Positions 11,601-21,477 of a DNA stretch of 64,000 nt are shown here, piece by piece. The translations under genes were made by a program, and so were the position numbers. The DNA comes from Saccharina japonica (lineage: Eukaryota > Sar > Phaeophyceae > Laminariales > Laminariaceae), in NCBI GenBank assembly GCA_008828725.1, contig MEHQ01002267.1:19320-83319 (forward strand), written 5' to 3'. The number at the start of each line of letters is the position of its first letter. The stretch's first letter is position 1. The notes beneath the pieces were generated by a model that was not told the origin of the DNA, ran no database searches, and saw only the letters and a program-made list of their open reading frames with translations.

Positions 11601-12859
11601 CCATCCGACAATGTGCAGCATGACCTACGAGTACTGCTGATGTACATACGATCGTACTGGTACTATACCTCGTATATATGTCCTGATTATTAATAATACG
11701 AGTACTCGTACTGCTGGCAGTACTGCTGTATGTGTGTGTTCTTCACATGTATGCAGGTACGTACTCGTATATTATACGAGTACCTGTATATTACTACTAT
11801 TAATAGTACATGCCAGCAGTACTCGTATTTACGTTTGTTTGCTGTATTATAATAAATACCTACCAAGGTATACAAGGTATAGTACCAGTACATGCCAGCA
11901 GTACTCGTATTACGTATCATTCATACCTGATATTCAGTACCAGATAGCAGCCTATGCAGCTACGTATCATATTATAGCTGGAACGATACCAGCTACAGCA
12001 GTACATATATATTATACGAGTAGCAGTTATACTCGTAGCGTATACCAGCATATTACTCGTAGGAGTCACACAGCCACACACCACACATCCTATGTATACG
12101 ACTCTGGACGGAAATGTAAAATGTAAAATGTAAGGATTTGTTCACTATTCAAACCAGTACACAGCAGTCCTTATATATATGTCCACACAGAGTGGTAGCG
12201 TGGTAGCACACATCAGCACACAGAGAGCTTGTATATGATATTATACCAGGTATCATGTGCCAGGTACTTTTACAAAAACTCACCGAAAAAGCCTGGTAGC
12301 TGCCGACGATGAACCGGGTCGTAAGCATCGTGAACGGTCGAACACCGTCCATGTAAGCAACGATCGTGCCCTGGCCCTGACCCTCCCCACTAGAGGCCCC
12401 GCCCTCCACGGCGCCTGTTCCGCTTTCGCTTCCGCTGCCGCCGCCCCGGCCGCCTTTCAAAGCCTCTCTGTGCCCTTTCCGCTTTGTCTCGAGGTGTTGC
12501 TTCAGGTGCGTCGGGGAGGTGTATCTGATCTCTGCGTTGTCAAGGTCGCCGTTAGCCTCGCAAAGGCGGCAAATGGCGATGTTGACTAGTGCTTCCTTCG
12601 CGTACACCATGAAGAATTTCCACACCCAGTGCTGGGATTTGAGAGGCTTGGAAAGCCGGCGCTCCTTCTGTACGCGGTAGCGAACCGCTGCCTTGTCGCG
12701 TGCACTCGATTTCGGAGCAGCGCTCGGTACAGCAGTCACTTCTTCGTCTGACGCTCCATCACCGCCATGGTCCGTCGACAGGCCAGGCTCAGCGGTGCCG
12801 GCACCCTCGGCTCTGCCATCGGCACCGGCACCGTCGATGGCGATGGGTTGATGCGCCAT
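8644..12859 (-). CDS. hAT transposase with BED zinc finger, two exons
   Basis: This enzyme would cut and rejoin the ends of the surrounding hAT element in the nucleus. Exon 1 runs 12859-12284, starting at the first ATG (MAHQP); the upstream frame has only a TTG. Exon 2 runs 10365-8644. The 1,918-bp intron starts GTGAGT and ends CTGCAG, joins in phase 0, and places QAFS directly before IVDHPDF, the usual hAT junction. The joined product is 765 residues. A BED finger spans about 77-131 (HWVWKFF, CRLC near 97, HLKQH near 118, H130). The transposase core shows SDGWTS (D247), VTDCEPSMVKAG (D313) and GCVAHRLE. The hAT C-terminal dimerisation region is near 689-760, with PATQAQSERMFSAAG giving the probable catalytic E724. 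No stop or frameshift was seen. Codon use is GC-rich against an AT-rich intron. Whether it is expressed cannot be told. Confidence 0.92.
10366..12283 (-). other. Intron of the hAT transposase gene
   Basis: Donor GTGAGT at 12283-12278; acceptor CTGCAG ending at 10366. The intron is AT-rich and holds a copy of dispersed repeat R2 (11165-11365) and a GTAC-rich zone at 11600-12060 with a 21-nt palindrome near 11766 and two direct copies of a ~26-nt block near 11806 and 11886. No coding content is seen. Confidence 0.8.
11165..11365 (+). repeat. Dispersed repeat R2, copy 1
   Basis: Shares TGTGTGTGTTCTTC, CATTAAACC, GTCGACATTCAGC, CACCCAGTGTCCGT and GATTCTTCA with 14012-14240 and 37445-37640, and inverted with 39475-39690. 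Family unknown. It lies in the transposase intron. Confidence 0.75.
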
Positions 12860-13539
12860 GGGTTGTTGTGGAAGACCTCTCTCTGCGTGCTGGTACGCTG
12901 GTACTGCTTGGGGACGCCGAGAACTACGCACCCCGTACCAAACAAGCCTTCCTACAAGCAAGGAAACCCAAAACCCAAAAATAGTTGGATAGTTGGCACC
13001 GCCGCAACTAACTTAAAAAACTAGCCAGCTAATAACTAGCTGGCAACTAATAGTCAGCCAACTCACAGCCCTAGAAATTGGATATATGTAAAAACTGAGT
13101 AATGCGAAAGTACGAAAAAATAGAAAATGCACAAATATACAATTAACAAATACACAAATACGCAAGAACACAGGGAACCCGGAAATGCGTGCCAAAGCGT
13201 GCACGCCAGCAAAGCTGCCTGCACTATCGGAAGCCGCCGCGACCTGCCCTCCTCCGGCCGCGACGGCGCTATTAGTCGGCACAGTCGGTCGTGAAATAGT
13301 CGACGTTGCGGAGGAAGCCTGGGGCAAGGTCTCCCCCGTGTGGTAGTTGTTGCTCTCTTCACTTTGCGTGGAAAGTAAACAATATATATTAGAGAAATTA
13401 AAATATGGACGTACCTTGCACGAAAACCGTACGAATCCGCGGGTTTTGCGTTTTTTTCAACGATGCCTGTAGCGGTTTCGTTAGTGCAGTAGTGCCCCGA
13501 GAAAAGGGGCAAAAACCGTACGAAACCGCGGTTTTGTAC

Positions 13540-13980
13540 GGTTTATTCATACGGTGCACCGTGGAGAAACAGCGGTTATGAACGGTTTTCCCTACGGGGA
13601 TTGGAATCGCACCGTAGCAAAACCCGTTCAACGGGGAACCGCACCGGACCGCACCGTAGGATGTTTCACAGCACCGAACCGCACCGTAGGATTTACTAAA
13701 TCTAAAAAACCGCACCGAACCGCACCGTAGGATTTCTGAGTTTTGAAAACCGCACCGAACCGCACCGTAGGATGCATGAAAAAACCGAACCGCACCGTTG
13801 CATTTACGATTTCTGAAAACCGCACCGAACCGCACCGTAGGATGCACGAAAAAACCGAACCGCACCGTAAGATTTACAATATCGGATAACCGCACCGAAC
13901 CGCACCGTAAGATTTCCGCTTTCTGAAAACCGCACCGAACCGGACCGTAGGATTTAAAAAAAAAAACCGCACCGTACACG
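13540..13980. repeat. Minisatellite array 2, related to array 1
   Basis: Units of 40 and 30 bp with the same CCGAACCGCACC core and GTAGG start, on the same strand as array 1 but with partly different order and variable middles. Degenerate CCGTACGAAACCGCGG-type units extend left to about 13410. It ends at the CAGGG-type terminus at 14004. Confidence 0.88.
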
Positions 13981-14011
13981 GACGGTTAACCGTAAAGAAC
14001 CCTGGAAAAAA

Positions 14012-14240
14012 TGTGAAACATTCAAGCAAGCAAACAAACAGTTTTTACGGTGTGTGTGTTCTTCGCATTAAACCTTCCTTTCTACCCGTCGACATCCAGC
14101 ACACCCAGTGTCCGTGCCGATTCTTCATCCTAAAAAGGTACCAGTTATGTGGTCACAGAACTACGACACAAGAGATACTACGCTCCAGTGCAGTAAGCAG
14201 AGCAGACAATGCAATGCCGATACGACAGGCAAGACCCACC
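14012..14240 (+). repeat. Dispersed repeat R2, copy 2
   Basis: Starts near ACATTCAAGCAAGCAAACAA, also present inverted near 39655-39680, and continues through TGTTCTTCGCATTAAACC, GTCGACATCCAGCACACC and GATTCTTCATCC. No reading frame is conserved among copies. Confidence 0.75.
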
Positions 14241-15220
14241 CTGCTATAAATACATGTACAAAATTGCAGCTGCTGCTCGGAGAGAGCTCCACAGCTTTTC
14301 TTAGACGTAGATTTTTGCCCTTTTCGCGATAACTGGCGAGGACGTCCACCCGGCGGCACGCAACTCCCTCATCGTGCTCGCCGACCCCTGCTCTGCCTAC
14401 TCTGCCAAGGGCGGTCTCGGCCGTGCCCAACTCATGTCTCACGGGGCTGCGATTTTTCCAGGAGTCCATGCCCTTTTTGTCACGTGCACATACCATACCA
14501 ACCAGTACATGCTTTTTTGTTCTACACGCAAACCGCATTATTCAAGATTCCGTTTTTTTATGTAGACAACAAACCCGGAATTTTATGGTACCGGCTCCTT
14601 TTACTGCGGATATAGACGTACTACGTATTATATGTACGAGTATCAGCACCGCTGCAAGCAGTAACAGGGTATCATATACCAGGTAATTTTTAATATGCGA
14701 TGATATCTGTACAGTATTCATGCGTGCGTGGTATTCAGCAGTACGATAGTGGTCGGTGTGTGCCTGGATATAGTACCGGGCAGGGCCTCGCGTGCGCTCG
14801 CGGGCGTGGACATGAGGGCGGTGGGCGCTGCAGCAACGTTTACCAAGAATATGGTGATGGAGAGCGCACATACAAAACACACACGCTCTTTTTTTTTTAC
14901 ACGCAGCTACTACTGTACATGTACATACCCGTACGTACGTACGTACGTACGTATCATAACACCTCAGTACCATAGGGTGATATTTACAAGAAATAAGAAA
15001 TTCGGAAGCCGTTATATTGAAGCTAGTATAAAACGCATCCTCTCCTCTCATGTGAATAAGAAACCTAGCTTCCGTTTGTGAGTGTTTTTCAGTATTAGGT
15101 GTCATGTACTACTGCTGTACACCCCTTGGCAGTACAGAGTCGCTTTGTTCGCCCTAAGCTTAGCTACCAATCTACCTCAGTAGGCTACTCCTCGCCGTTA
15201 CGGGCATTGCGCGTAGCCGC
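14241..15220. other. No gene recognised
   Basis: Mixed sequence with GTAC-rich words, including a run of CGTA at about 14932-14952, and a palindrome-rich segment before 15220. Open frames are short and without domains. Confidence 0.4.
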
Positions 15221-15257
15221 AGGCGGGCATCAGCCCGCCGCGGCGAAGCCCCCCTTG
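15221..15257 (+). mobile_element. Possible Helitron-like 3' end
   Basis: The stem GGCGGGC with GCCCGCC (15222-15239) is followed by GCGGCGAAGCCCCCCTTG and then T. It resembles the GGAGCCCTTG ends elsewhere, but the spacer is longer and the end block differs. It directly precedes SINE copy 2. Confidence 0.3.
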
Positions 15258-15730
15258 TATAGTAGTATTATAGTTGTACCCTCGAATGTTTATATGAGTT
15301 GATTTACGGTGTTCGAATCTCACGTGGGTCCGACTTTTGAGTTTATTTGCAAACAAAATAAAAATAACAAAAAACAAAAAACGGAATCAACTCGTAACTG
15401 CTGAGAGCGCCTGTTAACCCTTTTCGGACTGCAGTCCCATTTTGGGGACAAACCACTCTAATTCTAAGTAATTTGTCCCCAAAACGGGACTCCAGTCCTA
15501 TAAGAGTTAACAGTAGTGGTGGGCACAATTCGATGAGAGTCGACGAGGGAGAGTCGACGAGGGAAGAAAGGGCTGAAGTCTTCTAGCGATAAAAATGCAA
15601 GGCACGAACCGTAGTGGGGGAGGAGGGAGAAGAGCCTATTTTGGGACCCCATATCTGAGTTACGACTATTGATAGGAAGGAGAGAGAAACGACGGGCGAA
15701 GATAAATAATAAATGGGATGGGAAAAAATG
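15258..15730 (+). mobile_element. tRNA-derived SINE, copy 2, with a nested MITE
   Basis: The B box (TGTTCGAATCTCACG, near 15310) is intact but the A-box region is degraded, so this copy is 5'-worn. The body matches copies 1, 3 and 4, with one extra internal duplication of GAGTCGACGAGGGA near 15540. A piggyBac-type MITE (15418-15506) interrupts the body at a TTAA. It ends with AAATGGGATGGGAAAAAATG. Confidence 0.75.
15418..15506. mobile_element. piggyBac-type MITE, 89 bp, TTAA target
   Basis: Flanked by TTAA at 15414-15417 and 15507-15510. The arms are ~38-bp inverted repeats: CCCTTTTCGGACTGCAGTCC on the left, and CTCTTATAGGACTGGAGTCC read inward from the right, leaving an ~18-nt centre. A TTAA target with CCC-like ends is the piggyBac signature. 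The host SINE continues cleanly on both sides, which confirms an insertion. Confidence 0.85.
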
Positions 15731-15747
15731 AAAATAAATAAAAATAA

Positions 15748-16235
15748 AAGTGATGGTGGTGATGTCGTTTTGGATCTTCACGACTATGCCGGTTTCGGTA
15801 TGCCCCGCGGGGGACCGGCTCTACCTCGCGCCACCCGACCCCGATCGGCGCCGCGCCCGCGCCCCGGCCACCCCTCGCGTCAGCCTTCGGTGACACCGCC
15901 GAAAGAACGGGCCCCGACGCCGAACTCGGCGAGCGGGGGGCGGGGGAAAACGGCTTCCCGGGAACGCCTATCAACCAACCTTATTATATAATACGCTCTT
16001 CGGTAGTGATGGTGGTGATGTCGTTTGGGATCTTCACGACTATATGCCGGTTTCGGTATGTCTCGCGGCTCGCGGGGGACCGACTCTACCTCGCGCCACC
16101 CGATTCCGATCGGCTCCGCACCCGCGCCCCGGCCACCCCACGCGTCAGCCCTCGGTGACAATGCCGAGAGAACGGGCCCCGACGCCGAACTCGGCGAGAG
16201 GGGGGCGGGGGAAGGCGGCTTCCCGGAGACGCCTC
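15748..16235. repeat. GC-rich ~225-bp unit in two tandem copies
   Basis: Bases ~15750-15975 and ~16007-16235 both run from GATGGTGGTGATGTCGTTT through ATCTTCACGACTAT and CTACCTCGCGCCACCCGA to CCGACGCCGAACTCGGCGAG. Similar CCGAACTCGCCG sequence is at the right edge of the window. Open frames cross the unit on both strands, but they are not conserved between copies and carry no domain. Confidence 0.75.
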
Positions 16236-16600
16236 GCTCCGTCCCCTGGAACGGGGCGGATCCGCGGGAAGGGAGGGGTTCACAGCCTATCCGGAGGCCT
16301 TTCCCGCGCCCGGTCTCCCCTACACTAAAGTTAAGTAAAAATATCCACAGTAAATCCAATATAAAAAATCCCCAGCCTAATTTCAACATACATTATTCCA
16401 CACTAAAATCAAGATATGTTTTTTCAAAGAGTCCCCAAAAAGTGGAAAAATGAATCTCCAGAACTGCGGTCGGAATCGATTTCGACCCAAAACTGGGCGA
16501 GATAGCCGTTCTTACACTAATTTCAATATAAAAAGCCCCGAAAAACAAAAATCGAGCAAAAAAAACGAAAAAAGGGCCACTGCTATACGTACGTGCTAAA

Positions 16601-16620
16601 CAAGGGCTCCGCATCGATGC
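16601..16620 (-). mobile_element. Helitron-like 3' end, minus strand
   Basis: On the minus strand the palindrome GCATCGATGC leads directly into GGAGCCCTTG followed by T. The layout matches 1141 and 61179 with a different hairpin sequence. Confidence 0.4.
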
Positions 16621-16688
16621 CGGCATTTTGTTTTTGTCCGCTGTACGTGCTGCTATTTTCTGGGTTGCTGCTGCAGATAGATGGGTTA

Positions 16689-16870
<182 letters not shown>

Positions 16871-16891
16871 ACGTAATGTGCTGCTGTATAC

Positions 16892-17194
16892 CAGGGCATT
16901 AATTAGTGGTTGGCGTTTGTTGCGCGCAGCGCAACACGCATGAAGCGCGTGTTGGCGTGCCGCAGGCGCGCAAGCCCCCAGCAGGGGCCCCTGGAGCCCC
17001 CCCCCGGGAGGGCCCCCAGAGGACCCCCGGAGGGCTGCCGCAGGGCCGCCAGAGACGAAACAATTGCGATATATATATGCGCGAATATACGCATCAAAAC
17101 AAAGTAAAAAGCGTTTTAATTTATTTTCGGCCACGGCGAAAAGAAAATAGTGCCTAAAAGAGAATAAAAGCCTACGGCGAATAGAAAAAATATA
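16892..17194. mobile_element. hAT MITE, second copy, left part
   Basis: Begins CAGGGCATTAATTAGTGGTT exactly like the 401-bp MITE at 3549, and shares GCGCGAATATACGC, TTTTAATTTATTTT and CCTACGGCGAATAG with it. A GC-rich block (about 16965-17050) replaces part of the first copy. No matching right end was found. M2 is inserted at 17195, so this copy is older than M2. Confidence 0.7.
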
Positions 17195-17830
17195 GGGCAG
17201 CGGCCAAAAAAAGGTATACCTGGTCCGTTTGCGGCCAAAAATAGGTACATACTTAAAATCAAGTCAAAAACGCACTCCACGTGCCCTGCAATTGATCCAA
17301 AACTCGTTGTACCGGTTTTTGCCTCTTTGAAACCAAGGTATACCTGATTTTGTCTACTCTGCTTGACTTTCACCTTTCTTTTTGTCGTTTTTAAGCCAAT
17401 CAGAGGCCCGCCTTCATAGTTCCACCCTATATGCCCCCTGTACAAATGCCGACGTACGCGGAGACCCCCTTCTCCCTTCGCACCTCGCACTACACGGCAC
17501 TCGAGCGACACACATATATCTGCCTGCACACCTCCACCGAAATAATACGAGATAGAAGGCTCCCCTTCGGGATTGTGGTTGACTTGGAATACCAGGGGTG
17601 TCGCAAGCTGAGAAGGCAGAATACAGCAGCAGGCATTCGTTCCTCGTACTATTAGTAGCAGCTACTCATACGTAGCCACCGGGCGAGCACGAAGAGCATG
17701 AAAAAACGAAAAACTCTACTTTGCGTTGCAAGGAACGGCAGGTTCGTGGGGTGCGTTTCAAACTTGATTTTAGTATATACCTGTTTTTGGCCCCGAACGG
17801 ACCAGGTGTACCTGTTTTTGGCCGCTGCCC
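17195..17830. mobile_element. MULE-family element M2, 636 bp, perfect 9-bp TSD
   Basis: Flanked by AAAAATATA on both sides (17186-17194 and 17831-17839), a 9-bp duplication as Mutator-like elements make. Inverted ends: GGGCAGCGGCCAAAAAAAGG from the left, GGGCAGCGGCCAAAAACAGG inward from the right, with similarity for ~90 bp. It is non-autonomous. Near 17557-17620 it holds a block (CTCCCCTTCGGGAT, GGGGTGTCGCAA) that recurs at 44582-44640. Confidence 0.9.
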
Positions 17831-17839
17831 AAAAATATA

Positions 17840-18346
17840 CGTACCTATTTTTGTTTTCGACTACAGTACCGGCCCTCTCATAATAAAGTAAGTAGCTCAG
17901 TAGAAAGTCAGCCTTAAATTTTGAAAAAATTAAGAAAGCTCTCAGCCTAGTCAATGCCTAAGTTTTAAGAAAGTTGACCCCTTCCCGTGGCTGGCCTGGG
18001 CCCAAGACACCCATAGCACCACTTCCACCAGACGGCTTGACAGCAGCAGCTGTTTTACAGTAGCAGTACAATAGTACGTACTGTACAGCGGTACATTAAA
18101 AAAAATCCCATTTGTTTTTCAAACATTTCCCCTTCTTTTCCTGAAAAACAAATCATCCCCGGGCCCCTAAAAAAACAAAATGGGCCCTCAGGGGAAACCC
18201 GCTGAACAAGGCGGGCAGGTGACTTCCTGCTGTATGGTATAATATTATTCACCGTTCTTTGTCATAGACGCTGCAGCCGTTCTCTCTGTTAAGATCCGGC
18301 TGGCTACGTAGCCCGAAGCACACTGACTGGTGCATTGACCACTGAC
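17840..18346. other. No gene recognised
   Basis: AT-rich, with palindrome-like GGGCCC segments near 18165-18195. I see nothing definable before the transposase remnant. Confidence 0.4.
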
Positions 18347-19215
18347 CAGTTTCAGCTTTTGAAGACACAAGCCAAAGAGCGTTTGGTCACAGATCAAGTC
18401 TTCGAGCATCTGCACAGACGAGATCCGGGCTATAGATGCCGGCTATGGGCGCACGTGGGCTAGGCCCTCGACAAATGGCTGATGGACGCTGACCATGTGG
18501 AGTTGTGGGAGTCAAATAAGCTGACGGCATCCCAGCGTAGGATTCTGATCAAGTAACGGGTCGGCGAAGCTGCGAAGAAAATCGACATCGATATGGACGT
18601 CGACTATCGCAGGCGCCTGTTCGAGAAGACTGGTCAGGCGATAACCGCAGGTGGATGACAACTTCCTCAACCTTGAAGGTATGGAGGGGGATATCTCCTT
18701 CCTGGACGTGGAGAGCACGCCGGAGCCATTTGAGGATGTGCTGCCGGCCTCGCCTGCTCCTGCCGACGAGGAACACCCGCCAGGCTCGAGCGACGAGGAC
18801 GATGACTCGGGCGAGGAAGGGGACGGGAGCCGCAGTGGCGCGAACGACGAACTTGCAACCCTGGACGTCGACGATGACCTCGCCGAAGGCGAGGAGCCCC
18901 TGCCCCTCAAAAACCCCACGAGGTACGCCCTGCTAAGCTCAGCACCTACCGCACTCACCGCGGCACTCGTGAGGCGGCCGATAATGCTGCGGTTGGGTAT
19001 CGGGTGGCTCAAGGGGACTATCACGCGGCAGTCTCAAGCGCGCACCCGCCACCTCTACGACTCCAGAGTGCTTCTCGACCGCGACGGCAGCACACACAGT
19101 GTGAAGCTGCCGTTGGCCAAGTACTCGGTCTGGACGGCTCGTCGAGGGAGGGATCTTGGGCGCTGCTAAAGGACCTTGCTCACGGCGTTGAGTCTGACAA
19201 AGAGAGCCAGGAGGA
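18347..19215 (+). pseudogene. Decayed DDE-type DNA transposase, C-terminal part
   Basis: From 18347 one frame reads QFQLLKTQAKERLVTDQVFE and later LTASQRRILIK and YRRRLFEKTGQAITAGG. This layout is typical of the C-terminal half of pogo/Tigger-like (DDE_1) transposases of algae and oomycetes, as I recall them. The frame holds TAG and TAA stops, then shifts near 18650 into an open stretch (18651-19169) with an acidic linker and RLGIGWLKGTITRQSQ followed by KLPLAKYS. A further shift near 19130 gives GSWALL. The catalytic region is absent. The family call is tentative. It is certainly non-functional. Confidence 0.55.
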
Positions 19216-19216
19216 G

Positions 19217-19300
19217 GCGGGGGGGGGGGGGGGGNGACCCTCGCATCCCTACAGTGCCGGGACGGAGCACGTTGGGTTTTCACCAACCAGGCAGACATTG
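19217..19300. repeat. Poly-G run with dispersed repeat R9; contains one N
   Basis: Eighteen G (19217-19234) precede an N at 19235, then CCCTACAGTGCCGGGACGGA and GGGTTTTCACCAACCAGGCA. The same block follows an 18-G run at 29680-29786. The N is probably a sequencing ambiguity at the homopolymer edge. Confidence 0.7.
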
Positions 19301-19751
19301 CTTGCACCAAGCGCGATGCGCCGTGAGGTGTTGGGCGGGTCGCATGGAGGGTGAGCTGCATCCTGCTAAGAACCGCCTGTGAGGCGGACTTGCATATGGA
19401 CGACAGCCTCCAATGAATTGATTTAATTTCTGGTGTGGCCACTTGCAGAGACAGTAATCGGTATTACTATGTATCTGTCTCGTGGGTGCCTTACCATATC
19501 ACACTACGTGATACAATCATTCCCCTTGTGCGGAGTTGAGCTTATCAACCACGCACAGATGATCTAACCAGACCGCCAGCCTGGGTGACCGCCAAAAAAC
19601 AAAAAACAAAAAAACGGCACCCTTGTTGTCTAGCTCACGCAGTGAGAGGCATGTTTTACAGCGTTGTCGCCAAGCGACGCCAACCCAACCTATAAACATA
19701 TAAAATATTTATAGGGGGGGAAGAGGAGGCGGGGGGGGGGGGTATGAGTAA
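19301..19751. other. No gene recognised
   Basis: Mixed sequence ending in poly-G runs of 7 and 12 at 19714-19742. Nothing else recognised. Confidence 0.4.
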
Positions 19752-19946
19752 GAAGATGAGGAAGAAGGCGAAGAACAGAAAGAGGACGAAGAAGAGGATG
19801 AAGTCGACGATGTTGAACCCGTCGAGAAAGTGAAAGGAAAATCCCGGGGCAAGTGCAAGCACGTCGCCTTGGGTGGGGAGGTGGCGTCGACCGCACGATC
19901 TAGTAGCAGGGCTTGCATGCCGAACGTGCGCCTAACGGACCAGTAG
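19752..19946 (+). CDS. Acidic C-terminal fragment, unknown protein
   Basis: An open stretch of 64 codons without an ATG start, preceded by a TAA at 19749 and closed by TAG. It reads EDEEEGEEQKEDEEEDEVDD, then VEKVKGKSRGKCKH, ending VRLTDQ. The acidic run followed by a basic patch looks like the tail of a nuclear protein or transposase. It may be an exon or a pseudogene piece. It is low-complexity in part, so chance cannot be excluded. Confidence 0.3.
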   Translation, partial: EDEEEGEEQKEDEEEDEVDDVEPVEKVKGKSRGKCKHVALGGEVASTARSSSRACMPNVRLTDQ

Positions 19947-20080
19947 ACCTTTGGAGTACAATAGCTCGGGGAAAGGATTTGCTGGATTTATTTCGTGTGG
20001 CCCCGAACCCGACTACCATTCAGTAGCGAGGGCATGGCTTGGCCTAGTTTGCCGCTGTGGAGGCGGGCGATGATAATGTT

Positions 20081-20148
20081 TTTTCTCATCCCATTTATTA
20101 TCTTTGCACTTCTGTCTTTCTCCCTCCCTAGTCGTAACTCAGATCCGG
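20081..20148 (-). mobile_element. SINE 3' fragment
   Basis: The reverse complement of the SINE tail (GATCTGAGTTACGACTAGGG, then AATAAATGGGATG). Only the last ~68 bases remain. Just beyond it, 20149-20205 (ACCACCGAAAC, AAACGCGGTTGACCTCCTTA) matches 40000-40050, another dispersed repeat. Confidence 0.8.
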
Positions 20149-20205
20149 CGTCCACGCTTACCACCGAAACACATATTGAAACGCGGTTGACCTCCTTACC
20201 GGTCG

Positions 20206-20809
20206 CGCTCTGCGAATAGGATACTTCCCTTCACGAGGCCGCGGTTCCCTACGTAGCACCTGTGATATCTATACCGGTTCGTCCATGTTTAAGGGGCATG
20301 CGTGCTCTGCATGTGCTGTGGATGCCTTGCCAGCGCGTCATATTCGAATCCGAGGCAGGTAGGGGCACGAGCGTGCACCTCTCTTTGACGTGTTTTCCCT
20401 ACCCCCTTGTTTGGCTGAAAAGGGCGGGTGGGGGTATACCCCTGTTTGACCGTTTCTCTTGAGTATCAGTTACAGGTGTCAGATCTGTTTTATAGATCCG
20501 TTTACCAACCAGATCAATTTCAGGTTCCTTCGACATGTCAAAGTCGCCCATCCGTTCGTTGCACGTTTCGGGTTGCACGCATCGGTTGGGCGTGTCCGAT
20601 ACACGCATCCGTTGTGCACGTGCCTGTTTTGATTATGCGTGCAATGGATACAAGGTGCGACGTCCGTTGGGTAGATTGTGAAGTTATATGGGTATAAGGA
20701 TGTTTGGTAGCGGGATGTTGGTTATCGAGATTTTCTTGTCGATACCATGCCCCGATGTTTATTTCCATGTTACTCTATATATTTCCGTGTGAGACGTGAT
20801 AATACTATA
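20206..20809. other. No gene recognised
   Basis: Mixed sequence with short open frames on both strands. Nothing recognised. Confidence 0.4.
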
Positions 20810-21300
20810 TCTATATTATTAAATGCTGTTAGTCTGTCTGTCTGGAATCATGGTCTCCAGAGCGCTTCAGTCCAGCCTTGCCCCATGGTTCAGGAGGCTG
20901 GGTGCCACAACCAGTGGAACGCCAAGTCTCATGCCCCACCGAGTGCTGGCCGTCGTGTGCTGAGCATCGCCACAATCCCAGCAACAGTGACAACGGACGG
21001 CAATGTAAGGGCCATTTGAACTCTACATTTATTCATCAATGGTCCTTATATTTCCGTTCAGACTGGTACATCACAGCACACTCCTGGTACCGGCATCACG
21101 TTCTCGCACGTCTCGCGATCCAGAGCGTTTCAATTCCGCCTCGCGACATCGGTAGAGAAAGTGCGAGACGAAATAGTCGGGACGCTGCGTCTGACGTCGT
21201 GCCAAGTCCTGGCCGTCGCGTGCTGAGCATTGCCGACAACCACTCAGACAACATGCAACGCGCGGGATAGCAATGCAGTGAGATATTGCAAGCCTTGCTG
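20810..21300 (+). mobile_element. Helitron-like element H1, 5' part
   Basis: Starts A|TCTATATTATTAAATGCTG, followed by three CTGT units and a block (GCTTCAGTCCAGCCTTGCCC, GAGGCTGGGTGCCACAACC) shared with H2, H3 and H4. A TC start after A is the Helitron 5' rule. Near 21058 it shares CTGGTACATCACAGCACACT with the 3' part of H2. No CTRR 3' end was found, so the copy looks incomplete. No Rep/helicase gene. Confidence 0.6.
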
Positions 21301-21413
21301 CTGTGGCTAACACAATTTTAAATTATGATCCAACTCTACCGGCTGGGCGAATAATTACCAATTTCAGAGGGCACGAAACATTTTCTACCAATTTGTGGCT
21401 ATTTATTATTATA

Positions 21414-21436
21414 TCTTATTATATAAAAGCTGCTAT

Positions 21437-21477
<41 letters not shown>

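Larger units (their letters stand above)
7735..13073 (-). mobile_element. hAT transposon, 5.3 kb, apparently complete
   Basis: Inverted termini: from 7735 the sequence is TAGGCTGTGAGTTGGCTGAG and, read inward from 13073, TAGGGCTGTGAGTTGGCTGA. Flanking 8-mers TAAATTAG (7727-7734) and GAAATTGG (13074-13081) match at 6 of 8, consistent with an aged hAT target duplication. Both ends hold several AGTTGGC subterminal repeats, the usual transposase-binding arrangement. Next to the left end lies a GC-rich hairpin block (7840-7960). The element encodes a two-exon transposase on the minus strand with no internal stop. Confidence 0.88.
6778..14004. mobile_element. Candidate TIR element enclosing two minisatellite arrays and a hAT
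   Basis: Base 6778 begins CAGGGTTCTTTACGG and base 14004 ends the exact inverse. Adjoining 8-mers (CAAAATAC, GAAAAAAT) match only partly. CAGGG ends suggest a hAT-type element, and its interior (7310-7734 and 13074-13540) is split by the intact hAT at 7735-13073. A GC-rich Ala/Ser/Thr-rich open stretch on the minus strand at 13200-13330 may be a leftover first exon. The two ends could also belong to separate elements. Confidence 0.5.

Noticed and set aside
12961-12961. Transposase start at 12961
   Set aside because: That codon is TTG; the first ATG in frame is at 12859, before the BED finger.
13013-13327. Small gene beside the hAT right end
   Set aside because: It has no ATG start, ends in low-complexity AT-rich sequence and crosses the transposon border; at most a leftover exon of the outer element.
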